From: Isoptericola jiangsuensis
Lineage (GTDB): Bacteria; Actinomycetota; Actinomycetes; Actinomycetales; Cellulomonadaceae
NCBI RefSeq assembly: GCF_002563715.1
Contig: NZ_PDJJ01000001.1
Coordinates: 2,170,001-2,234,000 of the forward strand
Length of the DNA: 64,000 nt
Direction of reading: 5' to 3'
The notes under the pieces are model-generated. The model saw only the letters and a list, made by a program, of their open reading frames with translations. It was not told the origin of the DNA and searched no databases. The translations under genes were made by a program, and so were the position numbers. This document shows, piece after piece, positions 38,872 through 46,922 of the stretch (the first letter of the stretch is position 1; each line of letters begins with the position of its first letter).

Positions 38872-38886
38872 TGAGAACGGTTCTCA
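38872..38886 (-). promoter_or_regulatory. Zur-box-like palindrome for the ribosomal protein operon
   Basis: TGAGAACGGTTCTCA is a perfect palindrome with one central base and fits the general Zur pattern TGA-N9-TCA of actinobacteria. It lies 25 bases before the rpmB start. Confidence 0.75.
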
Positions 38887-38909
38887 GCAGAGCTAGAGTC
38901 TCACACAAC

Positions 38910-38924
38910 TGATAAGCGTTCTCA
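38910..38924 (+). promoter_or_regulatory. Zur-box-like palindrome for the COG0523 gene
   Basis: TGATAAGCGTTCTCA, an inverted repeat with a three-base centre and one mismatch, 15 bases before the start of the rightward gene. With the box at 38872 it forms a divergent pair, one per transcript. Confidence 0.75.
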
Positions 38925-38939
38925 ACAACAGGAGTGGCC

Positions 38940-40085
38940 TTGTCCGCATTCCCGCACGACGAACCCGTCGCCCTCAGCGTCCTCGTGGCGGTCGACCCGG
39001 TGCTCCAGGAAGCCGCCGCCACCGGGCTCGCGCTCGACGCGCCCCGCACCGTGACGGTCCGCCACGACCTCACCGGCGACGACGGCGTCCTGCGCCGCGT
39101 CGTGCTCGACGCCGGCGGCGTGCTCGAGGACGAGCAGGTCCCCCTCGAGCACACCTGCCTGTCGTGCTGCGTCCGCGAGGACGCGGTGCCCACGCTGCGC
39201 CGGCTCGCCGCCGACGGCCGCTGGGACGACATCGTGCTGGCGCTGCCCACCACGGCCGAGCCCCTGCCCGTCGTCCGGGCCCTCGGGGCCGAGACCTCCC
39301 CCGGCGGCGCACTGATCGGCTGCCGCCTCGCCACCACCTTCGCCGTCGTCGACCTCGACACGCTCGAGGACGACCTGCTGGGCGCCACGCTCTGCGGCGA
39401 GCGGGGCCTGGCGCTCGCCGCCGACGACGAGCGCTCCGTCGGCGAGGCGCTCGCCGCGCAGCTCGAGCAGGTCGACCTGGTGGTCACCACCGGGGACGCG
39501 GCCACCGGGTCCGGGCTCGTCGACCGGCTCCGCGGACGGGGCACGCGTCGCCTCGAACCGCTGCACGCGCTGCGCGCCGCCGACCTCGCCGCGGGCCGCC
39601 ACGACGCCGTCGCCGCCGAGCGCCGCGCGCACCCGCTGGCCGCCCGCACAGCGGCCGCGCCCGGGACGCCCGCCCGGCCGGACGACCGCAGCTGGACCCT
39701 CGTGCTCACCGCCGCCCGACCCCTGCACCCCGAACGGCTCCTCGCGCGGGTCGAGGACCTCGGCACGGGCCCCCTCCGGGCCCGCGGCGTGTTCCGCGTC
39801 GCCAACCGCCCCGACTCGGCGTGCCTGTGGGACGGCGCCGGCGGGCAGACGTTCCTCGCCGACCTCGGCCCCTGGGAGCACGCCGCCGCCGGGGCCGCGC
39901 CGACGACGCGCCTGTGCGTCGTCGGCGCGGGCGACCCCTCCGACGCCGACCTCCTGCGCCGCCGGATCGTCGCCGCGTTCGACGCGGTCGTCGCCACCCC
40001 GGACGAGGTCGCCGACGGCGGGCTCGCCTGGCTCGGGGCCCCCGACGTGCTGGCACCCTGGCTCGGCGACCGCTCCCCCGCCTGA
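38940..40085 (+). CDS. COG0523/CobW-like zinc-homeostasis protein lacking the P-loop
   Basis: 381 residues from a TTG at 38940, chosen because AGGAG lies five bases upstream; a GTG at 38934 is possible. It aligns with CobW-family metallochaperones around [12 protein letters not shown] (residues 70-80, metal ligands Cys73, 76 and 77) and has a CobW C-terminal region ([20 protein letters not shown]). The N-terminus has no GxxGxGKT, so it probably cannot hydrolyse GTP. Related P-loop-less proteins occur in Streptomyces beside the same ribosomal genes. The control by a Zur-like site fits a role in zinc scarcity. Confidence 0.82.
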   Translation: MSAFPHDEPVALSVLVAVDPVLQEAAATGLALDAPRTVTVRHDLTGDDGVLRRVVLDAGGVLEDEQVPLEHTCLSCCVREDAVPTLRRLAADGRWDDIVLALPTTAEPLPVVRALGAETSPGGALIGCRLATTFAVVDLDTLEDDLLGATLCGERGLALAADDERSVGEALAAQLEQVDLVVTTGDAATGSGLVDRLRGRGTRRLEPLHALRAADLAAGRHDAVAAERRAHPLAARTAAAPGTPARPDDRSWTLVLTAARPLHPERLLARVEDLGTGPLRARGVFRVANRPDSACLWDGAGGQTFLADLGPWEHAAAGAAPTTRLCVVGAGDPSDADLLRRRIVAAFDAVVATPDEVADGGLAWLGAPDVLAPWLGDRSPA

Positions 40086-40112
40086 CCCGCGCCGGGACCG
40101 CTCCGGGACGGG

Positions 40113-40796
40113 TCAGGGCGCGCAGCACCCGTCGTCGCGGTGGCCACCGCCGGCCGCGACGACGGGGGTCCGGCACGCGTCCCCCCGCCACGCCTCGACG
40201 CCCTCGCGGACCGCGAACGCCGCGATGACCAGCGCGGCGACGGGGTCCGCCCAGGTCCAGCCGAGCGTCGGACCCAGGACGAGGCCGACGAGCAGCACCA
40301 CCGACAGCCAGGCGCACAGCAGGGTCTGCTTGGAGTCGGCGACGGCGGACGCCGAGCCGAGCTCGCGGCCCGCGCGCCGCTCGACCCAGGACAGGGCGGG
40401 CATCACCGCGGTGCTCACGGCGGCCAGCACGATGCCGACGGTCGAGTGCGCGGGCTCGGCCGCCCCGAGCAGGGTGCGCACGGCGTCCACGGTCACGAAC
40501 AGCGCCAGGCCGAGGAACGACACCGCGACGAGCCGCAGGGCCGCACGCTCCCGGCGCCGGGGGTCCGGGGCGGCGAACTGCCAGGCGACTGCTGCGGCGG
40601 AGAGCACCTCGACGACCGAGTCGAGCCCGAACGCGACGAGCGCCGCGGACGACGCGGCGCGTCCCGCCGCGATCGCGACGACGGCCTCGACGACGTTGTA
40701 GGCGATGGTGGCCGCCACGACACGCCGGACGCGGCGTTCCAGGACGGCGCGACGGGCCGGTGCCGGCGGCGAGGCGTGCGGGCTGCCGGTCGTCAT
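40113..40796 (-). CDS. Cation diffusion facilitator family metal efflux protein
   Basis: 227 residues with about five to six hydrophobic helices. The metal-site Asp lies in [16 protein letters not shown] (helix 2) and the second in [15 protein letters not shown] (helix 5). The C-terminal cytoplasmic domain is missing, leaving a short His/Cys tail ending [12 protein letters not shown]. The start overlaps the stop of the ArsR-type regulator gene as ATGA. Likely exports Zn, Cd or a similar ion. Confidence 0.88.
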   Translation of the reverse strand: MTTGSPHASPPAPARRAVLERRVRRVVAATIAYNVVEAVVAIAAGRAASSAALVAFGLDSVVEVLSAAAVAWQFAAPDPRRRERAALRLVAVSFLGLALFVTVDAVRTLLGAAEPAHSTVGIVLAAVSTAVMPALSWVERRAGRELGSASAVADSKQTLLCAWLSVVLLVGLVLGPTLGWTWADPVAALVIAAFAVREGVEAWRGDACRTPVVAAGGGHRDDGCCAP

Positions 40797-41137
40797 GAGC
40801 AGGTGCAGCCCTGGGCCGAGCAGCACGTCGGGTCGACGGCGACGACGAGGCGGACGAGGTCGTCGAGCGCGGGCGCGAGGTGCGGGTCGGCGAGCCGGTA
40901 CCAGGTGCGCCGCCCGTCGGGGACGGCCTCGACCAGCCCGCACCCGCGCAGGCAGGCGAGCTGGTTCGACATGACCTGGCGGGAGACGCCGAACGCGTCG
41001 GCGAGGTCCGACGGGTAGGCGGGCGCTTCCCGCAGGGCGAGGAGGACCCTGGTCCGGGTCTCGTCCGACAGGGCGTACCCGAGGCGGGCGAGGGCCGCCG
41101 TGTGGGTCAGTGTGACCGTCTCCATGGTGGCGACCAT
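40793..41137 (-). CDS. ArsR/SmtB-family metal sensor, CmtR-like
   Basis: 114 residues, winged-helix repressor. Resembles mycobacterial CmtR (Cd/Pb sensor): QLACLRGCGLVE places Cys62 and Cys66 like CmtR Cys57/61, and the C-terminus [14 protein letters not shown] supplies further Cys in place of CmtR Cys102. The start could be Met1 or Met5 (41125). It probably controls the efflux gene it overlaps. Confidence 0.88.
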   Translation of the reverse strand: MVATMETVTLTHTAALARLGYALSDETRTRVLLALREAPAYPSDLADAFGVSRQVMSNQLACLRGCGLVEAVPDGRRTWYRLADPHLAPALDDLVRLVVAVDPTCCSAQGCTCS

Positions 41138-41147
41138 ACACGCTGCG

Positions 41148-41157
41148 CTGAATTCAG
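41148..41157 (-). promoter_or_regulatory. Palindrome upstream of the CmtR-like gene
   Basis: CTGAATTCAG is a perfect ten-base palindrome 11 bases before the start, in an otherwise GC-rich region. It is a candidate operator for the adjacent repressor. Confidence 0.4.
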
Positions 41158-41237
41158 GAACCCATGGATCATGAGCGAAGGGCGCCTCGTGTCGGTGGCG
41201 CGCGACACCCTGGGACCACGACCGGGAGGAGCCCCTC

Positions 41238-41627
41238 ATGACCGCACGACCCGTACCCGTCGACCCGCCGGAGATCCCGACCAGCCCGGCGTTCGCCCAG
41301 GGGATGATCCTGCCCGCCGGCCGCACGCTGTACGTCGGCGGCCAGAACGGCGTGGACGCGCACGGCACACTGCTCGAGGGCCTGGGCCCGCAGACGGAGC
41401 AGGCGCTGCGCAACGTGCTCGCCGTGCTCGCCGCCGCCGGCACGGACGCCGAGCACGTCGCGAAGCTGACGATCTTCCTCACGTCGGGCGTGGACCCGAC
41501 CGCCGCCTACGCCGCGTCCGCGGCCGTGTGGCGGCACCGCACCGCCGTGACCGTCGTCAGCGTGCCGCCGTCCCGCCCGGGCGTGCTCGTGGAGATCGAG
41601 GCCGTGGCGACCGTCCCGGAGCACTGA
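41238..41627 (+). CDS. RidA-family protein
   Basis: 129 residues preceded by GGAG. RidA/YjgF fold with LYVGGQNGVDAHGTLLEG, QTEQALRNVLAVLAAAG and the C-terminal RPGVLVEIEAVATVP. Classical members deaminate reactive enamines; the Arg of the canonical IRxG motif is replaced by SRPG, so activity is uncertain. Confidence 0.85.
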   Translation: MTARPVPVDPPEIPTSPAFAQGMILPAGRTLYVGGQNGVDAHGTLLEGLGPQTEQALRNVLAVLAAAGTDAEHVAKLTIFLTSGVDPTAAYAASAAVWRHRTAVTVVSVPPSRPGVLVEIEAVATVPEH

Positions 41628-41628
41628 C

Positions 41629-41880
41629 CCGGGCGCCCACCTTCTCGGCGCCGCGGACACCTCCGACGGCGTCATCGCCGACGAGCCCTACCTCGGGTTC
41701 GACGGCAGCTGGAAGCAGGAGTCCGGCGACGGCAACGTCCTGCAGAACGGCTTCACCTACCCCGACCGCACCTGGAAGCCGGGCGCGCACGAGGTCACGA
41801 AGCAGAACCAGGACCTCAAGGTCACGCAGTCACCCTGGCCATCCCCTCCGGCGTGGGGCCCCCGCGGACCGGTCCCGGCC
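41629..41880 (+). pseudogene. Remnant of an unidentified gene with a frameshift
   Basis: Between RidA and the next gene, one frame reads ADTSDGVIADEPYLGFDG then SWKQESGDGNVLQNGFTYPD and TWKPGAHEVTKQNQDLKVT, which has the codon pattern of a real protein but no start codon. A one-base slip near 41828 then moves the frame to TLAIPSGVGP. It looks like the leftover of a secreted or lipoprotein gene. I cannot name the family. Confidence 0.45.
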
Positions 41881-41888
41881 GGAGCCGC

Positions 41889-42449
41889 TCAGACCAGGCG
41901 GACCAGGACCGTGGGCGTCGGGCGCCCCGGCCACGTGCCGGCCAGCAGCGGGCCGGTCGCCGACGCGGCGGGCTCGCCGGGCTCCCGTTCCACGACCACG
42001 CGGGCACCCGGCGGCACGTCGACGCCGTCGCCCCGCACGTCCATGGTGGGTTCGCGTCGCTCCGGGCCGTCCGGCGTCTGCACGAGCAGCTCCGCCTGGC
42101 CGTCGCCCTCGCGCACCACCCGCGCAAGCTCGGCGACGTACACCGGGTCGCCCACCGCGTCGTACACCCACCGGGTGCCCAGCACCGAGTGCTCCATGGC
42201 GCCCACCAGCCACGCGTCGGCACCCGCCAGCGGCGCCGCACGGTACGTCAGCGGCACGTGCACGGTGCGGCCGTCGACCTCCACCAGGTGGGACTCGATC
42301 CCCACCTCCCCCGCCGGGTCGTCGAACCGGTACGCCGCGACCGGCACGACGGCGTCCACCTCCCCGTCGAACCATGCCTGACCCGGCAGCCAGGTCGCGA
42401 GGAGCTCCGTCTTCGTGGGCGTGAGGGTCGCCCGGTGCAGGATTGCCAT
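41889..42449 (-). CDS. Maltokinase N-terminal cap-like domain protein
   Basis: 186 residues, starting AILHRATLTPTKTELLATWL, with YRFDDPAGEVGIESHLV, VPLTYRAAPLAGADAWLVG and EHSVLGTRWVYDAVGDPVY. These blocks are typical of stand-alone proteins resembling the cap of actinobacterial maltokinases and related proteins. The kinase domain itself is absent. The role is unknown. Confidence 0.8.
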   Translation of the reverse strand: MAILHRATLTPTKTELLATWLPGQAWFDGEVDAVVPVAAYRFDDPAGEVGIESHLVEVDGRTVHVPLTYRAAPLAGADAWLVGAMEHSVLGTRWVYDAVGDPVYVAELARVVREGDGQAELLVQTPDGPERREPTMDVRGDGVDVPPGARVVVEREPGEPAASATGPLLAGTWPGRPTPTVLVRLV

Positions 42450-42529
42450 GCGGTCATCCCACCACAGCACCCCGCGGGACGGCCCGGTCCCGGCCGAACC
42501 GGATGTGAGCAGGACCGGCCGGCGGGATC

Positions 42530-43066
42530 GTGGGGGGCGGCAGCGTTCGACGACAGCCCACCGCCGTCGCAGCATGGAACGAAGAGCCGGTGCACCGCCG
42601 GCACCAGAACCGCTCGGTGCCCGTCGGGGCCCCGACCTTCTTCGACCCGCGGCCCGGGGGCTCACCGGCCAGTCACGCCGCCCTCGACAACTGCCACGGG
42701 AAGATGGTCACCACCCACGCCTCGACGAACCGGATCGGCATCGACACGGTCGCGCTGTGGGAGAGCTTCGGCGACGACTACCTGGGCTGGACGAGCCGGC
42801 TCCACGGCGTCGCGCTGCCCGTCGGCCGGGTGATGCCCACGGTCCGCCAGGACTCGCGCAACGTCACCGTGAAGGTGCTGAAGCAGCGCATGGCGGCCCA
42901 CGGCTTCGCACCGACGGGACGCTCCGCCTCGTGGAAGCGGGGCGACGGCAGCAAACTGTTCGGCAAGGAGCTCGACGACCTGGTCCGGGCGTTCCAGAAG
43001 GAGTCGGACCAGGAGATCGAAGGCGTCGCGGGAGACGACACCTGGACCGCCCTCATGAAGGGCTGA
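42530..43066 (+). CDS. Peptidoglycan-binding-domain protein, possibly truncated
   Basis: Reads from a GTG at 42530 for 178 residues. The C-terminal half (TVKVLKQRMAAHGFAP, ELDDLVRAFQKESD, GVAGDDTWTALMKG) is a PG_binding_1-type repeat that binds cell wall. The first 60 residues are of odd composition with no signal peptide, so the true start may be the ATG at 42707 or the gene may have lost its 5' end. Confidence 0.6.
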   Translation: MGGGSVRRQPTAVAAWNEEPVHRRHQNRSVPVGAPTFFDPRPGGSPASHAALDNCHGKMVTTHASTNRIGIDTVALWESFGDDYLGWTSRLHGVALPVGRVMPTVRQDSRNVTVKVLKQRMAAHGFAPTGRSASWKRGDGSKLFGKELDDLVRAFQKESDQEIEGVAGDDTWTALMKG

Positions 43067-43152
43067 CGGTCCCCGGCGGCGCCGTGACCGGCCCGTCCCG
43101 GCGACCTGACGATCCGCGGCGTCGGGCGCCGCGCGCGTGCCCGCGCCGGAAG

Positions 43153-43422
43153 TCAGCGCGAGCGCAGGGCCTCGATCAGCTCCGCCTTGCGCACACCCGA
43201 CCGGCCCTCGACGCCGAGCTCCGCGGCGCGGCGGCGCAGGTCGTCGACCGTCCAGTCGTCGTAGGAGCCGGCCTCGCCGCCGCGCGCACCGACCGTGCCG
43301 CGCCCCTGCGCCGCCGCGGCGTTGGCTGTCCGCGCGGACTTCTCCTTGCTGTTGCCCTCGTCGCGGAGCTTCTCGTACAGCTCGTCGTCCTTCACGCTCG
43401 GTCCGGGGTCCCGTCGTGGCAT
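43153..43422 (-). CDS. Small protein with a Rho-N/SAP-like C-terminus
   Basis: 89 residues from ATG after GAGGAGACGG. The first half is charged (PRRDPGPSVKDDELYEKLRD, KEKSARTANAAAAQ); the end DDWTVDDLRRRAAELGVEGR then KAELIEALRS is a Rho termination factor N-terminal/SAP helix pair, often nucleic-acid binding. Related small actinobacterial proteins are of unknown role. Confidence 0.8.
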   Translation of the reverse strand: MPRRDPGPSVKDDELYEKLRDEGNSKEKSARTANAAAAQGRGTVGARGGEAGSYDDWTVDDLRRRAAELGVEGRSGVRKAELIEALRSR

Positions 43423-43465
43423 GTCCGTCTCCTCCTCGTTCCGGTCGTCGCGCCGGTCACGTCCG

Positions 43466-43803
43466 TCAGCCGCGCTGGTCGGCGGGGCGCGCACCGGGCT
43501 CGATCAGCGTGACGCGCGCACCAGGCAGCAGCTCCTGACACAGCGCCTCCGGCCACCCGTTCACGCCCCACCTCGTGGCGACGTGCACGCCGTCGCGGCC
43601 CGGGCGGTGCGTCCGGCCACCGAGAAGTCGCCGATCAGGTCCCCGCCTCCGTCCGTGAGCTGGTCCAGGAACACCTCCGTCGCCGTGATCGCACCGAGGA
43701 GGTTCACCTCCGATCATGGCGCGGTAGTCGGCGCTCTGCTAGTGCCCGCGCGGTCGCCGCGCCACCCCCGACTACGCCCCGGTGATCACCGCGACGCGTG
43801 ACG
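43466..43803 (-). pseudogene. Degraded short-chain dehydrogenase/reductase
   Basis: Reading leftward from 43803, pieces of an SDR appear in different frames: RVAVITGA then a stop codon and SGV (the nucleotide-binding start), a jump to DYRAMI and EVNLLGAITATEVFLDQLT with GGGDLIGDFSVAGR, then ATRWGVNGWPEALCQELLPG and ARVTLIEPGA at the end. The middle of the Rossmann fold is deleted and at least two frameshifts are present. The gene is dead and lies just left of the island. Confidence 0.7.
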
Positions 43804-43869
43804 TGTTCTGGTACAAGTCGTTCCCTCGTTCTTGTGGAGCCAGCAGTGCTCGACCCCGGTAGAAATGCG

Positions 43870-43910
43870 AAAGCCCTCTGACCAGCATTTCTGCTGTTCA
43901 GAGGGCCTTT
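43870..43910 (-). terminator. tRNA terminator-like hairpin, left copy
   Basis: An imperfect stem (AAAGCCCTCTGACC against GTTCAGAGGGCCTTT) lying immediately after the tRNA 3' fragment on the minus strand and followed there by TTTCGC. It probably descends from the tRNA-Val terminator. Confidence 0.6.
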
Positions 43911-43915
43911 CCGAT

Positions 43916-43959
43916 GTGGGCGATACTGGGATCGAACCAGTGACCTCTTCGGTGTGAAG
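43916..43959 (-). repeat. tRNA-Val(CAC) 3' half, copy 1 (likely att site)
   Basis: On the minus strand the 44 bases run from the anticodon loop (CTTCACACCGAAG) through the variable loop and T arm (CTGGTTCGATCCCAG) to the acceptor end (TATCGCCCAC). The 5' half of a tRNA is absent. Same 44 bases at 55655; one change at 47882. Confidence 0.8.
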
Positions 43960-44210
43960 GCAAACAGACCACCGAACCCGTCCCCCTGAACCGCAGAAAC
44001 ACGCCGTTCCCGTTCACCCCCGTCCGTCCGTGCTCGAACCCGTAAGCCAGCAGATGAACCAGCAGCCGAGGCCGGGCTGGACCGGACGTTCCCTCGCGGG
44101 CTCGCTCCTGTGAGACGAAGGACCCACCCACCAGGGAGCCCTCCGCATTCAACGTCACCCGCGGGCGTGCCAGGCGCTCCGCCGATATCGGCCCGGGCAC
44201 CGATCCCGGA

Positions 44211-44540
44211 TCACAGGTCCTCCACGGGAAGCCCGAGATAACGGGCAACTGCCTCCTCCACGATGGCGAGCTCATCAGCCGACAGGTAGTCGACGAGATC
44301 CGCGCCGACATACGAGACGTCGACAGCGCGCATCTGGTCGACGAGGAACACCGTGTCACGGCCTGCCACCTCGAACTGCGGACGGAAGGACAACGGCGCA
44401 GCGGACGTCGAGGTCGGCACGATCGTCACGACCGACCACGGAGCCTCAGACGGAGACAGCACCAGGCCGTACCGTCTCCCACCCTGCTCATGCCCCCGAC
44501 CCGAACCCAGATCGACGGGATACACCGCCCCGCGGATCAC
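44211..44540 (-). CDS. mazF: MazF/PemK-type toxin (endoribonuclease)
   Basis: 109 residues from a GTG overlapping the antitoxin stop (GTGA). The family pattern is clear: IRGAVYPVDLGSGRGHEQGG then RRYGLVLSPSEAPWSVVTIV, with RPQFEVAGRDTVFLVDQMRAVD. MazF toxins cut mRNA at short motifs unless bound by the antitoxin. A broken second copy lies at 55950. Confidence 0.88.
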   Translation of the reverse strand: MIRGAVYPVDLGSGRGHEQGGRRYGLVLSPSEAPWSVVTIVPTSTSAAPLSFRPQFEVAGRDTVFLVDQMRAVDVSYVGADLVDYLSADELAIVEEAVARYLGLPVEDL

Positions 44541-44911
44541 CAGGCGTCCGGCTCGTCGTTCAAGTTCTCGTCCCGATGGGCGAGCATGTCCGCGCGAGCC
44601 CGCTCGAGCCACCGCTCCTGTACCAGCAGCCGCAGACCGTGGCGCAGCGCATCGGACGCCGTGACACCCTCCGCGCCCAGCTCGTCCAGCACGCGCCGCT
44701 CGTCCACCGTCGGGCGGAAGCTCACCGGCGCCACCTTCTTCTCCCCCACCACGGTCGCTTCCGCTGTGCCACCGGACGGCAGGTAGCGCGATGCCCGGGC
44801 CTCGACCTGGCCATGGGAGACCCTGCCGCCACGTCCCGCGACCTTGGTCGACCTGCCCACAGAAGCAGGCCGGGGAGCATCGGAGGCAGCAGTTCGTCGC
44901 TTCGTGGTCAT
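44537..44911 (-). CDS. Antitoxin of the MazF-type toxin
   Basis: 124 residues with a disordered basic N-terminus (TTKRRTAASDAPRPASVGRS) and a C-terminal helical part (SFRPTVDERRVLDELGAEGV, DALRHGLRLLVQERWLERAR) that resembles ribbon-helix-helix antitoxins. It precedes and overlaps the toxin gene, the normal order, and should neutralise the toxin and repress the operon. Confidence 0.8.
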   Translation of the reverse strand: MTTKRRTAASDAPRPASVGRSTKVAGRGGRVSHGQVEARASRYLPSGGTAEATVVGEKKVAPVSFRPTVDERRVLDELGAEGVTASDALRHGLRLLVQERWLERARADMLAHRDENLNDEPDAW

Positions 44912-45436
44912 GCCCTCACTCTACGCAGGGTCCTACATTTGTCCTACGCACCGCTCCCCGAGATCGGGCGACCCGTGACGGCCACCCGCACTCTCGATCG
45001 TCAACCAAACTCGGGCAGACCCGGATGACGTGGTGCCGCCGCACTCAAACACGGTCCGTGTCTCGCCGATCCATCCGGTGAGGTCGGCGCGAACTGTGCC
45101 CGTCCGCCGGTGATCCAGGGTGGAAGTGGGAATGTTCCCTGGGCCTTCTTCTTGATGGCCAGCGCAGCCTTGACTGCATGCTCGCTCCGCAGTGGTGGGG
45201 CGAGACTTTCTCCGATCCTGTGGCCAACCTCGTCGCGCGCTGTGCCCGCGATGGCGACGTGGACAACGAGCCTGACGAGCTCGGGCGGAAGCGGCCGGAA
45301 GCCAAGCTCATCCGCGCAGCCGAACTTCACCCCGCTCCATAAGTGTCCGCATTCTGGACATCAGGTTGCCCCGCTCAATCACCCCCGTAAGCTTTCGCGC
45401 ACAGGGGTTCATCGATGGAGATCAACTGGAGGTCCA
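44912..45436. other. Intergenic stretch with a small open frame
   Basis: 525 bases. The only coding-like stretch is a 54-codon plus-strand frame at 45178-45342, described separately. An inverted repeat TGTCC-N7-GGACA occurs at 45344-45360. A 109-codon minus-strand frame (45001-45330) lacks coding character and I do not call it. Confidence 0.4.
45178..45342 (+). CDS. Very short hypothetical protein or gene remnant
   Basis: 54 residues: MLAPQWWGETFSDPVANLVA then RCARDGDVDNEPDELGRKRP and EAKLIRAAELHPAP. Composition is natural and the end looks like the C-terminus of a larger protein, so it may be the tail of a lost gene. No ribosome binding site stands out. Confidence 0.35.
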   Translation: MLAPQWWGETFSDPVANLVARCARDGDVDNEPDELGRKRPEAKLIRAAELHPAP

Positions 45437-46084
45437 ATGTTTAGTACTGTACGGCGTAGAATTGCGCTTGTGTCGACTGTGCTGATCGCCGCGGTGACGG
45501 CCACTGTTGCTCCAGCGTCAGCGTCGGCCGTTGCTGTCGATGACAGCCCTGGCCTGACGGTGCGTGCAGGTGGCCAGGAATGGACTATCGAGGAGTTTCT
45601 TGAACTCGGCGACCTTGGCGACCAGCAGTCGGAAGCCACGGGAGGGGTAAGCCCACTCTTGCTGGGTCCTGTTGACACGCTCTTTTGTGACACGCTCAAT
45701 GATGCGAGTCACATGATCATTTCGTATGCGTCCGAGCCGGATGGCGATTGGCCCGGTGGTGAAGTCCGACTCTTTTGCGGGACTGAGCAATCGTCAGGGT
45801 ATAAGCATATCCGATACCGCCACCAAACAGATTGGACGCTGAAAGGCGAGTCGGTGGGATATTTCAGCTCGTGGGACGACCTGATGGATAGCATGGTCTG
45901 GATCACATTGCTGTCTACGGCCGACGAAAGGTTGACCGTGAACCAGGGATCCGGCAAGTTCTGCATGACCACACCGGTGCAGTTCTACGTAGGCGACGCC
46001 ATGGTTGGCACCATGGACCCTCGCATCGTTCTCTCCGAGAATAACATGTTGGTGATCACCGCCATTCCGGGCGGAGGCTGCTGA
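45437..46084 (+). CDS. Exported protein of unknown function
   Basis: 215 residues from an ATG preceded by TGGAGG. A signal peptide covers about residues 1-33 (RRRIALVSTVLIAAVTATVA) with an Ala-x-Ala site. The mature part contains four Cys (TLFCDTLND, RLFCGTEQ, KFCMTTPV and a final GGGC) that may form two disulphides. Codon use is noticeably less GC-rich than the flanks, a sign of recent arrival. No family recognised. Confidence 0.8.
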   Translation: MFSTVRRRIALVSTVLIAAVTATVAPASASAVAVDDSPGLTVRAGGQEWTIEEFLELGDLGDQQSEATGGVSPLLLGPVDTLFCDTLNDASHMIISYASEPDGDWPGGEVRLFCGTEQSSGYKHIRYRHQTDWTLKGESVGYFSSWDDLMDSMVWITLLSTADERLTVNQGSGKFCMTTPVQFYVGDAMVGTMDPRIVLSENNMLVITAIPGGGC

Positions 46085-46088
46085 CCAA

Positions 46089-46397
46089 ATGCAGATTCGA
46101 GTCGCCAACGAATACTCTGTCACCTGGCCGTTGTGGGGTCCAGATGGAATGCTTTGTCCTGGCGACCTCGAAATCGATCCCCAACTTCGAGCAATGATCC
46201 TTGATTGGGCGCAATGGTTCAATCGCGACTACCACTACCTCACTGGCTGGCCGTCTCGCGAGGATATGGAGCGGCATCGCGCCGATGGTCGGACGATCGT
46301 TGCAAACCTCCAGAGTGAGTTCGGCAGAGAGCACGTCGTAATTCTGGACTATTGGGAAACAAACTTCAGGAACGACGGGGGCGGCCAACTGCCGTAA
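46089..46397 (+). CDS. Small cytoplasmic protein of unknown function
   Basis: 102 residues: MQIRVANEYSVTWPLWGPDG then DLEIDPQLRAMILDWAQWFN and TGWPSREDMERHRADGRTIV, ending EHVVILDYWETNFRNDGGG. It begins four bases after the exported protein gene and shares its low-GC codon use. A two-gene unit such as toxin/immunity is possible but unsupported by motif. Confidence 0.75.
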   Translation: MQIRVANEYSVTWPLWGPDGMLCPGDLEIDPQLRAMILDWAQWFNRDYHYLTGWPSREDMERHRADGRTIVANLQSEFGREHVVILDYWETNFRNDGGGQLP

Positions 46398-46434
46398 CAG
46401 ATGTGGCGACGGTTCGTAATCCTGGGGTTCGGTG

Positions 46435-46466
46435 GCGCCCCGTCCTTCTTCGGGAGGTCGGGGCGC
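46435..46466 (+). terminator. Possible hairpin terminator
   Basis: Eight-base arms GCGCCCCG and CGGGGCGC, 37 bases after the preceding gene. Confidence 0.5.
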
Positions 46467-46634
46467 TGTCGTGTGCGGCGGTCTTACTCGGCGGCGGCGC
46501 TAGTGACGACGACCTCACTGGTGCCGAGCCAGATGGGTCTGCCTGAGTAACGGTGGGTGGGTCTCGGCGGAGCCTGACCCGGTTTCCCGGACACCTGATC
46601 TGAGGCGATGATCGTCTCGGGAGAGGAGCCCGTG

Positions 46635-46922
46635 ATGCCTGCAGCCAAGCCGCCGGAGTTCCGGCGTCGAGCGGTGGACCTGGCCCGGCGTGGGGACGCG
46701 CCGGTGCGGCAGGTCGCGAACGATCTGGGGATCAGCGAGTCGTGCCTGCGCCGGTGGATGAAGGTGGACGACGTCGACGCCGGCCGGCGTGAGGGCCTGA
46801 CCTCCGCGGAGCGCAAGGAGCTCGTCGAGCTCCGTCGCCGCACCAGGGTGCTGGAGATGGGCAGCGTGATCCTCAAGCGCGCCTCGGCGTACTTCGCGCG
46901 GGAGAACGTGCTCCCAAAATGA
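46635..46922 (+). CDS. IS3-family transposase OrfA (helix-turn-helix)
   Basis: 95 residues from MPAAKPPEFRRRAVDLARRG, an HTH protein (RQVANDLGISESCLRRWMKV) followed by a leucine-zipper-like stretch ELVELRRRTRVLEMGSVILK. It binds the element ends. An upstream ATG at 46608 is possible. The end overlaps orfB as ATGA at CCAAAATGA. Confidence 0.88.
   Translation: MPAAKPPEFRRRAVDLARRGDAPVRQVANDLGISESCLRRWMKVDDVDAGRREGLTSAERKELVELRRRTRVLEMGSVILKRASAYFARENVLPK

Larger units (their letters stand above)
43838..44626. repeat. Island end module, left copy (direct repeat of 55579-56364)
   Basis: Includes the terminator-like hairpin, the tRNA-Val 3' half, a conserved 250-base spacer and the complete mazF-like gene plus the 3' end of its antitoxin gene. 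It matches the right copy at most positions by eye and in the same orientation. Confidence 0.8.

Noticed and set aside
45001-45330. 109-codon minus-strand frame
   Set aside because: No ribosome site or family marks; competes with a better-looking plus-strand fragment.
45110-45436. Upstream extension of the exported protein frame
   Set aside because: The signal peptide and ribosome site place the start at 45437; the extension has no coding character.
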